Assembly: GCF_050908995.1 (NCBI RefSeq)
Contig: NC_135119.1
Coordinates: forward strand, 19,249,001 to 19,313,000
DNA length: 64,000 bases
Origin: Andrena cerasifolii
Taxonomy: Eukaryota; Arthropoda; Insecta; Hymenoptera; Andrenidae
Direction of reading: 5' to 3'
Position 1 is the first letter of the stretch. The number at the start of each line of letters is the position of its first letter. Both the position numbers and the translations under genes were made by a program. The notes beneath the pieces were generated by a model, which worked only from the letters and a program-made list of their open reading frames with translations, made no database searches and was not told the origin of the DNA. Shown here in pieces: positions 50,701-62,700 of this stretch.

Positions 50701-53700
50701 AAATCCATAAGAAATTTTAATAATCATCGGACACCAGAAAGGTACGAACGGCCTTACGCGCTCAACATGGGAATGATGCGAGAATGTGTCGGGAGTAACT
50801 TCTGAGGTCAGCATTTTTGTTGCAAACGAATGGGAAGCCTTCTGAACATCACTATAAATAAGGAGATTATTCCTTCGTAAATAGAAAGGCAGATTGAATG
50901 GGAGGTAATGGAACCTACTGAGAATTATGTATTATTGTCTTCTGTTACAGAATGCGCGATATTGTTGTTCCTGGGGATCACATGCAGCGTGACAACCTAC
51001 GTGCTGTATGTAATCAATCCCGCGAAGATAATATTAGAATATGTAAGTGATCAGAATTTTATGTATGTAAATAAAATATTTTTAGTTAGTCGTTTTATTA
51101 GAATTTTGTTACGTCGGATTCCAGAAGCACGGGGATAATTATAAAGGTGTGTTTTTCAGAAGTTGCAAATGGCTCCGGGTTCGATTGTATTTGAACTATG
51201 GAAGAAGCCCCCTATCAATATTTATCTCAAACTGTACATATTCAATATTACCAACAAAGACGAATTTCTTAATGGTGAAGAGAAGTTGAAGGTTGATGAA
51301 ATCGGCCCCTACGTGTATCAGTAAGTAATATGGAGGTTACTTGTAGTATTTAAATATTTAACTGTCCCGGTTTCTAACTATCTTTGTATCTAAGTTCCTG
51401 AATACCTATGTACTCTAGTGTCCGAATACCTAGATCGCAGAGCGTTCTAGCTCTAAAATACCTACGTCTCAGGGCGTTTGTGTTCCTGAATACCTAGGTC
51501 TCAAAGCTTTCAAGTTACGAATACCTAGATCTCAAAGCGTTCGAATTCCTGAGTATCTAGGTCTCAAAGCTTTCAAGTTACGAATACCTATCTCTGAAAG
51601 CTTTCAAGTTACGAATGCCTAGGTTTCAAAACTTTCAAGTTGCAAATATCTAGATGTCAGAGCGTTCGAGTTCCTGAATACCTATCTCTCAAAGCTTTCA
51701 AGTTACGAATACCTAGATCTCAGAGTGTTCGAATTCCTGAGTATTTAGGTCTCAAAGCTTTCAAGTTACGAATACCTAGATCTCAAAGCGTTCGAATTCC
51801 TGAGTATCTAGGTCTCAAAGCTTTCAAGTTACGAATACCTAGATCTCAAAGCGTTCGAATTCCTGAGTATCTAGGTCTCAAAGCTTTCAAGTTACGAATA
51901 CCTATCTCTCAAAGCTTTCAAGTTACGAATACCTAGGTCTCAAATCTTTCAAGTTACGAATACCTAGGTCTCAAAGCTTTCAAGTTACGAATAACTAGGT
52001 CTCAAAGCTTTCAAGTTACGAATACCTAGATCTCAGAGTGTTCGAATTCCTGAGTATCTAGGCCTCAAAGCTTTCAAGTTACGAATACCTAGATCTCAAA
52101 GCGTTCGAATTCCTGAGTATCTAGGTCTCAAAGCTTTCAAGTTACGAATACCTATCTCTCAAAGCTTTCAAGTTACGAATACCTAGGTCTCAAATCTTTC
52201 AAGTTACGAATACCTAGGTCTCAAAGCTTTCAAGTTACGAATACCTAGGTCTCAAAGCTCTCAAGTTACGAATACCTAGGTCTCAAAGCTTTCAAGTTAC
52301 GAATACCTAGCTTTCGAGCTCCCGAGTTCCTAGGTCCCAAAGCTTTTAAGTTACGAATATCTTGGCCTCAAAGCTTACAAGTTGCGAATATCTAGGTCCC
52401 AGAGCTTTAAACTTATGAATACCTAGGTCTCAGAGCTTTCAAACTCTCGAGTTCCTACTTAGGTCCCAAATCTTTTAAGTTACGAATGCCTAGGTTTCAA
52501 AACTTTCAAGTTGCAAATATCTAGATGTCAGAGCGTTCGAGTTCCTAAATATTTGAACAGCTGAGTGCCCGAGTACCAATATGTGCCTAACTACCTACGC
52601 AACGGACTCCCTAGATTTCTCATACACAACAGAATTTCCTCTTGCGCATGGAGTACATGGAAGTATACTGTAAATGCGTCAATGTTCTGCTTTCAGGGAA
52701 ATGTTAGAGAATACCAATGTAACGTGGCACGACAATCAGACGATTTCCTACATACCACAGAGATCGGTATCATTCGTTCCCGAAATGTCAATTGGCGACC
52801 CAGAAATTGATATAGTACACGCCCCAAATATACCCATGCTGGTAAGTGTACGCACACTTGTAATTTAATTGATTGTTCTGTCGCCGGCGAATGATCAATC
52901 GATGAATCGATAAAGCAGGTCTATTACCGTCCGTTTCATTCATCGATACAATCCTACTACGATCTTAATCGTAGTCCTTCGAATTATGCTAAGAGATCAT
53001 CCGGATAGATGGTTTTTATTCTAAATAATCAAAACAATCAACACTGCGTTATGTATTCATAACATGCGTGCGTATGGTCTCCGCGATAAACGCGCAGTAC
53101 CTAATAAAAATTGCACATAAAAATATGCATTCTAAAACAGTAAACGTACTGAATGCTTGAAGAATGCATTAGCGAGGCTGCGGGCCTGCAAAAAGAGTTC
53201 GATCAAGTAAGCAACGAATGAAAAATCAATTCGATCGTAACTCATTACACGTGTTCCTCGGAACACGAAAAGCATATTAATTTGCTAATTAATGATTGCG
53301 TCTCAACCATGCCCGTTCATCGTTATTGACACATCGCGAATTTGCATGCGAAATCCTACATTCGACTCAACGATCTCACGTTATTTACTTACAAGCGCAT
53401 GCCACACTGCAGTCCCCTTTTTTCCTCAATCTAATCCGCAGGCACGTAAACTCGGTGATCAAATTACGAACGGAAGCAAGGGAATTGTAATTTACTGCTC
53501 GCCGAGTGTGAGATCATATTAACTCTAATTAACGATACTTAATCTCATATGCCGTAATTGCGGCGACCTTTCAATTATCCATTTACTTTTACAATTACCG
53601 CGCGATTACTATTCACGATTTACCTACCCCGCGCACTCAAGTAGTGGTATCATGGCGCCGCGCTATTAATAGGCATCCCAAGGCTCTTTTCCTTGGAAAC

Positions 53701-56700
53701 GCAATTAAATCCATGGCTTTTTTCCGGGCCTCGAAAAGAATCACGTTAACGACACGCTCCCCGTGTAACAAAGAGTACGCTTGGCTCCCCAGGCGACAAA
53801 TCGTGGACGGCGTGTACCATCAAGAAACGCAGAGCCGACGAGGCCGTAAATTCCACCGGACCCTGTGCACAGATATTTATTATTACAAAATTTAAAAATA
53901 CATATAAATCCGCTGTTTCTTGGGCCCCGCGCAATTTCTCAACCCGGCCCCGCAATACTTCACGCCGGCCCTGCAGAAACGGAAGTTTCCAGGAGATCAA
54001 GGCGTTCGTCCGACACGGTGACGATATAAATAGAATCCTCTCGATGTATAATACTATCGCGAGGACTTTATTAAAAAATTGTTGCCATCGAATTGCCAGT
54101 AATTACCTGGAATTCTTTTTGCGTCATTACATGCGATTTCATTCTTCGGAACGTACCTAGATACCATTCATAACGATTCCGAGTAATTAGTAGCTAGTAA
54201 TTAGATATACCTAATCATCTTCCTTTCGTTCCCTGTTACTGTTATCCGGATTCTCAAATCTTTTCGACCGCTATGTTCGCAGGGCATCTCTTCGTCCCTA
54301 CGCAATGCCGGAATGTTCGTGAATTATCCCCTGTCAAGCCTGATCAGCATGCTAGACAGCAAAGCGATCCTGAACATAACCGTTCACGATTATCTCTGGG
54401 GCTACGAGGATCCATTAGTCCGCCTGGCAAGCGGCATCGTACCGAACTTCATCAACTTCCGCAAGTTCGGCCTGCTCGACAGGGTGAGTACTAAATCCCA
54501 TCTGAAGCGACCCATTCTTGGGCGTGAATAAAAAATTTTGACGAAGGAGGACCACTTAAGGGGTTATACCTAGTCAGGCGGCCGAAAAGAGGCGAGTATT
54601 TGTGAATTTTTTTTGAAGAAACGGAAGCGTGTATTTTTACAAAACCTTTTGCGTTTAAAAGAGCGACATTTAAAGAACATTTGGTAATTTTTTCGTAGCA
54701 AAATATTTACGTTTATAATAAAGTAACAACCGATATCCAAGAAGCATTTTTAAAAATTTGCTTTTGCGGTTAGCAGAAACAAATTAATGTATCTTCCGAT
54801 TGACGGGGAGAATTTTCCGAAATATTAATTTAAAACAAAATAGTGGATATTTAAAGTTGAAATCATGATTTTTTCGTGCAAAAATCACGCGAAAGAAATC
54901 AGGATTTCAACTTTAAATAGCCGCGATTTTGTTTTAAATTAACATTTCGGAAAATTCTCTCCGCCAACTTGAGGATACATTAATATACTAACGAAATCTT
55001 TTTTGAATTTTGATTTTAGATAATCTGGTTCCGAATGGCAGTGCTCGCCGCAAAACCAAATTTCTAAAAATGCTTCTTGAATGTCGCTTGTTACTTTATT
55101 ATAAACGTAAATATTTTTCTACGAAAAAATTACCAAATGCTCTTTAAATGTTGCTCTTTTAAGTGCAAAAAGTTTTGTAAAAATACACGCTCCCGCTTCT
55201 TCAAAAAAAAATCACAAATATTCGCCTCTTTTCGGCCGCCTGACTAGGTATAACCCCTTAACGACGATACGCACGATTATGTGACTCTCGGCACGTTATA
55301 GAGGCATCGTAAAAAAAGGAAAGGAGAGAAGTAGTCACGCGAGTTTTAAATATGTAGGTAGGTACTCCCAGGCATCGCCGGGTCGCAATGCGTCATTCGG
55401 ATCTTTGGAAATCCGCCGGACCCACCGTCATCAAGCGGCAAATCCACGACGAGACAAAAATATCGTGACTCACGAGACTTTAATCTCGTGAGGCAATGGT
55501 TTCATTATTTTATTATTTTAAAATTATTTTGTCATTATAGTTTCATGGAATTGGACTCTCGCGAGATAACTATTTCCATTATTTACATTTAGCTGTTGCT
55601 GACAGTTTTGTCTGATGATAGAAACGTCTCCTGTAAAATCTCACCGTGGATTCGCACCTTAAGGGTACTAGAAAAAAGGCAGTCGTTCCTGTCTAAAATG
55701 AAGCATTTCTGTTAGAATTAATTACAAAGAAAGAAATTGAAACTGAGACCTGCTCTTTGGCATGAAGTTTATTAACATCATAAGCTTTGAAAAACTTGTT
55801 TGTTTAGTCAAATATATGCATTATATATGACGCTACAGATGGACCATTAAACAGGCTTTTTAAAAATAATTTTCTTTTGTTTTGCAGTGATAACTCAAAA
55901 ACAGCGGTTCCAATCGATTCAAAACAAATTCGAGCACAATGTTCACAAAATGTGTGGGTTCGGACCAGACCTAAATTAAAGTTAATGAGGACTCTTATTC
56001 GTTATGAAAATAAACTAAGACCTCATCTTTTGGGCCTTGGGGGATGGTAAAACCTCATCAATGGGGTTTTAGTTTCTTTTCATAAAGGATAAAAGTTTTC
56101 ATTAACTTTAATTTAGGTCTGGTCCGAAACTACACATTTTGTAAAGATGCTCGAATTTGTTTTGAATAGATTGGAACCTCTGTTTTTGAGTTATCACTGC
56201 AAAACAAAAGAAACTTTGTTTAAAAAACCTCTTTAATGATCCGTCTGTAGCGTCATATATAATGCATATATTTAACTAAACAAACAAGTTTTTAAATGAT
56301 TTTATTCAGCTTCGATCTTCTGTTTGTTTGTTTGTATGTTTGTATGGTTCAAATCTGGCAACTCAAATTTAACCCACATCCAATTATCCAATTGTCTTGA
56401 AACTTTGCAGGCGTGCGTAGTACATCACCATCGAAATTGTAGTACAAAAAAAGAATTATTTTTTATTTTTTTACTACATTTTTAATAAAATCGTTTAACA
56501 TAATTTTTTTTTGTTATATATTATTTATTTAAAGCTTATGATGTCAATAAACTTCATGCCAAAAAGCACAAGTCCCAGTTTCAATTTCTTTCTTTGTAAT
56601 TAATTGAAACAGAAATATTTCATTTTAGACAGGTACGACTGCCTAGTAGGGGACCTTCCGGCCTAGAGCCCAACAAATAGGTGATCTTTAGGAATTAATT

Positions 56701-59700
56701 AAAGGAAAACTACTATATATAATTTAATGGGACTTTTTGCGTTGTATTAAGGATGTCTTAAATTATAGAAATATGTTTTCTGTTTTATAATTAATCATTG
56801 CAGACGGCACTGAGAAGTCGTTACAGTCAAGGCGTCAAAAAATTGATCCAAATCGGTGGGTCCAATATCTCCAAAAGTTATTATCCGATTCGACTGAAAC
56901 TTTTTTTATTTTGAAGAATATACTTTAGGGGGGGAGGCCAGAAAAATTACAAAAATAACATTTCTTTTAGAAAATAACGACACTTGAAGTTTGAAATCAC
57001 TTTTTCCCTATATTTTTCACCCTGTTAACGGCTTTGAAAATTATAAATTTTCAATTTTTTGTATATTTTCTGGTATCCCCCCTAGCCAGAAGTATATTCT
57101 TCAAAATAAAAAAAGTTTCAGTCGAATCGGATAATAACTTTTGGAAATACAGGTCCCACCGTTTTGAGAACACTGTTTCGAGAAAAACGCGTTTAAAGTT
57201 TTACGTGGGCGCCGCGTGGCCGGTTGTTGCCCATGCATTTGCCGCTACTCAAATGCCTATAACTTCGGGAATTTTACGAATTTCAACAAATCCTTTTAAA
57301 CACGTATTCCTAAAATCTTGAACATTCAAAAAATAAAATAAAAACTTCTCCCCTGAAGAACTTTGAATGCCTTATACCAAATCGCGAATGAAATTAACCC
57401 AGAGGGTGGGCCAAGGGTCTCTAGCACCCCCCAAAGAAGAGGCTTTGTTAAAAGAAAAGAAAAGTGGATTTCAATCTTTAAATAAATTTTTATAACCACC
57501 TAATGAATTTTATTGAATGTGCATTAAAAATATTTTTATTCGTTCAACTCGGCTCCCCTGAGATTAAATCCTGAGTGCGCCACTGGCTGAAACAATCAAC
57601 GAATCCGCTAAATTTTTCTGATTCTAAATTCAAATTTTTTGAATTCCAAGTGTTAATGACATTTAACACCGCAACGGTGCTTTTAATAGGAACATATGGA
57701 AAATGTGACCGCACAAAATCAACTGAACGAGATCTAAAATAAAAGCTGGAGAGTCGCGATAATTATTTAGTCAAGGGGTACTAGCCGCTGGCCCCGGAGA
57801 TCGTTAACACCACTCGAACGCATGGGTTGCGCGCAGCAGTTATAGCGCACGCGCTACGCCATCGCCAAGTGGAAAGCAAAAACTAAAAAGAAACCGATAA
57901 AAATATACCGGTTATTGACACAACCGACTAACCTTGTCCACGCGCGAATCGACGAAATCATTTCAAGTTTCCTGTTGCTAAACTTCCCTGCGCGCGTGCG
58001 CACGTTGCTCCGCGAACAACACCGAGGTGGAAACAGCGAGGCGAGCGCAATATCGCGGCTCGGAGGTACAGAGTGTCCTAGCACAGGCGCGACAAGCCTT
58101 TTTCTTCCAAACAATTAGGAACAGTTAGCAGAAGCCAATGAAAACAAAAAGTGTTCGCCAGGGCACAGTAGATTTAGATGAACTACTGGTAAGGCCAAGT
58201 GTAATAACAACCTATCGGCCGCACCTCGTCTTTCACGTCAAGCTTAACAACTATCTGCATATATGGTATATAATTCGAATTTAGTGCGGAGTCATAAAGA
58301 CGATTATTAATATAATAATACTCTAAAAGGTTTATTTATAAGCCTCTTATTTTTTCTTTTAAATGGATTTCTACATAAACATTATTCTTTCTTGCGGGGG
58401 GTTGCGCATCTGTACCCCGTTTGCCGCGCGAAGGACAGCCCGCGAGTAAAATGTCAAAAGTGTATGTCTCGGATATCTTTAATAGCATTGGCTGTCACGC
58501 CTCAGACAGGACACCCTGTATGCGAATACTCGCGCACCGACTATCCCTCGAACTGTCGACAGTTTTCGCAATTATTTCTAAATGTTGATCCTTTCACTGT
58601 TCCCGCATGTGTTTCAGGGTTCACGGGGTTAGTGTCAACGACTCTTAAACGCATAAAAAGCGATTATGACACTCTACCTGTTCTCGAACGCTCGGCGAAA
58701 CGAATACAAGCGAAATTGTACCTGTAACCATCAATTTGATCGAGTCTGAAGGTGCGACTCCGCGACGAGATTTTATGAGAGACTGTTCTATCATGAGACT
58801 AATGTAAATAATGGAAAATAGTCGCGAGAGGGGAGGTTTTTGAAAACATGTCTCGTGGGTAGGGAATTCAATCCCGGGATCCCGGCTGTTCTTTGGATTC
58901 CATTTTTATATTTTTCAGTTGCTCATGAAGTAATTTACGTTTTTGAAAATTCTCGAAATTCCCGGGATAAGTTATAACTTGATATATCAAATCCCGGGGG
59001 TTTTAAAATCCCCAAAAAACAGCCGGGATTGAATTCCCTATTCGTGGGAGTCTAGTTTCATGAAACAAATGGCAAAATAATTAAGAAATAATAAAATAAT
59101 TGTCGCATAAGTTTAAAGAGTCTCATGCGAGACACGGTAAATGTGACAAAAATTGTTATGGATTTGCACCTTGACTACTAACAAGGGAAGATCCCCAAAC
59201 CAGGGATTCAAAAAATGATGAAACTTTGGGAGTATGTACAAGATACATAGATATGTACCTATTACGCATATTTCTTTGCTGTCAAAATTCACTTTAAAGG
59301 GTTGAAACTGACCCCCGAAAATCCAGATACTTTTCAATTTCGCGTTACAACTCGCGAACTCTAAGAACTGTAATTTACCAAATGATAGTCCTAATTAAAA
59401 GAAGTAACTTCTTGCCTAAAAACTTTTTCTCTATCTCTTACAGTTCGCGAGGAATAACACAAAACCGGAAAATAGCCGGGTTTTCATGGTTCAATTTCAC
59501 CCATTTAAAGTGAATTTTAGTAGTAAAAAAAAATCGCACAACACATACCTATATATACCCGAGTTTCATGATCTTTGGAATTTCCGGGTTGGGAATCTTT
59601 CCGTGTGAATCCCATCACATTAATCGGCGCCGATATCCCCAGAAATACTGGCTGAAACGGAGCGATTAAGATTACGTGCTATTTTAAGTGGAAGGATATG

Positions 59701-62700
59701 TTCTCTTCACTTCTGCTGAATATAATTAGGTGACCTGCTGTAACAATCCTGTCGCCGACTAAGCTGCTGAATATCTTAACATTTAATAGGAGTGTCGTTC
59801 AAAATGTATCTGCTGAATCAACTGATCTATCCCAGCAAATGTTCAAAGTCCGTTGAACTTGTTTCGAGGCACGCAGAAAACCGTCCACCTGTGGATGTTG
59901 CTTGTCTCAGTCTGACTTCTATTCGCGATGATAAATAATTCCCATTTTTTATCCCAATCATTCAACGCGGCTCGTATCGCAACGCGCGCCGTTAACGACG
60001 GCTGTACTGGCGACTCAGTGCGCGCAGGAAACGATAGGATCGTTAATTAGGTCGGCGCGATGCAGTTTTTTCATCCGGCGTCAAGTGATTGGTAATTCGC
60101 ATGCTTACTGTATGCTAGAGCGAGCTATTCGCGGTGCACCTGTTTTCCATAACATTTTTAACGGTGCAAAAAATGCGAATCTATCGCCGAGTGTCTGCGA
60201 AATTGTGATTACAGGTGATTATTCAGTTCGCGACGTTCGTTGTCGCTGATTTAATTACGACTGGTGCGTCGAGTTTTATTTCCACCTACTTCTGTAACTC
60301 GGCGGGAGGCGCTGCTCGGTAAACTTTACCAGAGAGGCGCTAGCTGCGAAAATATGAAGACTGTTTGAGTTTTTGTTACAAGTTTTTAAACAACTTTAAT
60401 AAAGATTTTAAGATATTTCATAATTTTTGTTTGGTTCTTAAGATAGGGGAGACCGGGGCAGATTGTAGCAAAAAAAGTTGTCACAGTTTTTTCTCTAAAG
60501 TGTTTTCCTCAATCAGGAAATAATTTGCGTGATTTACTACTTACATATGTGGTGAACTGATTGCGTGAAAGTGCGTGACAAAATCTTGGACGCTTAGACA
60601 TCTAGCTTCATCTTAAACAAATCTTAACCATTGTTACAATGTGCCCCAGTCCGGGGTAAATTGTCACACATCTGTTTTACTTATTTAAATACAAATATGA
60701 GCACAAATAAACATTTCTAAAAAATATAAATGAAAACACAGATCATTATTAAACATTTGATATAGGCACATGAGTTAAACAATCATTGCTTATTCATCTG
60801 ATTCTATCAAAATCTTCTTCGCTTTCTTTACTTTTGCATTTATACTTTTTTTTCTACTTTCTGGATTCTCGATTGTTCTGTTGTTCAATATGAAACATTC
60901 AAACTACCATAAATCTTACCCTAAACAAACTAAATCCTATAAATATTAATGAAATTAAAAATCTTATAAAAATAATTCTCAGATACTCAGCCATAAAAAT
61001 CAACGTAAATCTCCCTCTAAATTATTCAGTATTAAACCCAAAAACTCAAACGGTTTCTAATGACGGTTAATTGAAATGAAAGTGCTAAGACAACATTTAC
61101 TGTGGCTTACCAGATTTGTCGTTCAAAAGATTTCACTTATGTTACAATTTACCCCGAGTTACAACCTACCCCGGTCTCCCCTACTGCAACAAAAAAAAAT
61201 ACAAAGTTAAAAAAAATATATTCTGAAACCGTGGTTTTTACGTTTCAATTTTGGGTATTTTTCACCCGGTAGCGACAACCTGTGTTACAATATGGGGTGC
61301 GCCTCCCGCCGGGTTAAGAAACTCTTCTCGCGTGGTATTGATCATGAAATTATGGTGTTCTTATTTAATATAAATTTGCAATAGGAATTAGGATACTACT
61401 GAAATATTCTCACGACGTAGGGTAATTATGGGAGAGTTGGCGCACCTTACGCAAAATTGTCACGGTGTCTAAATTTCGCAATGGAAACTTTTCCAAGGAC
61501 ACATTAGTTGAACTTACGCTACCATTTGCATTAAAGAAAATCAAAATTTCTTATAATCGTCACCCTTCAAAAATTAAAACCAAAAACTTCCCTCCTTTGG
61601 CAGACACCGCATCTCGAAACCTTTGATTTTCTATTCGAACTTGTTAAGTTTAAATTTTTATTTAAAAGAATAGTAACAGCAAAGTAAAATGAAACATGCG
61701 CCGTCTCTCCCAGAATTGCATTATGTATCGTGACCGTACTATTTCAAGAATAAGAACAGCATGCTTTGTATTCAGATGTACGACGAAGGACAGAACGTGG
61801 TGTTCATGCACGTCGGGAAAAACAAGAACATGACGGACGAGGACGGTCGTTATCTGAGCGTCGATACGTACAACTACAGAGCAGGGATGTCTCAATGGGG
61901 ATATCACGAGGCGGAAGGAAACAATACGTATCCAGAGTAAGGACCCATCTTATCGTCATAAGTAAACACGGTTAAAACACTCTGCATTCTCACTGTCGCC
62001 ATAAACGTGCTTTATTTACTTACTGTCTTGTTAACTGGTCTCTTACGTTCATATACAGTGGCGTGCAAAAGTATTCGGCCACCCTTTAAAATCGCGTAAC
62101 TGTTTTAAAATTAATCGAAACCACTTGAGTTTTTTGTGAGAAGCTATAATAAGGTCGAAAGTTGGGAAATTCACTTTTTTTATTTTCGACCTTATAGTTC
62201 AGAGCAACGTTAACCGATTTTGATGAAATTTTAGGCACGTATATAACTTACTTAAATCTACAAACGGGTTTTTTGAATTTTCGTTACAGGCTCATAAAAA
62301 AATTTTTAAAAAACTACCTTTTCTATTTTTTTTTTTTCTATTCCGGGTAAGTGCATTTTTTTCAAAACGACGAATCACGTCACTTAGCAAACTAATCCTT
62401 CTAGCTTCTCAAAAAAACTCAAGTCGTTTGGATTCATTTTAAAGAAGTTATGCGATTTTAAAGTGTGGCCGAATACTTTTGCACGCCACTGTACTTGTAC
62501 TTTGCTAAAGTGTTTTTCTTACCCGTGAATAAATGATAATATCTAGCAATAAAAACACCGTTCCTTTTTGGAGATATTTGACAGAGAAACTCTTTGGGTC
62601 TATCACATCCTCGCGATAACAGTTTACTCCATCTATCAATTTCGAATTCGAAATCTTATTATGAAAGAGAAGTCTAACATCCTGAGTCGAGATCCCAAGA

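Noticed and set aside
50908..51138. Alternative start MEPTENYVLLS for the CD36-family protein
   Set aside because: A strong acceptor at 50950 and the phase-matched exon at 38709 give the normal N-terminus of the family.
51640..51936. 98-codon repetitive ORF
   Set aside because: Product of the 63-bp minisatellite period; no Met-defined gene or splice support.
51365..52590. CRISPR-like regular repeats
   Set aside because: Units are directly tandem without unique spacers, and the host is a eukaryote.
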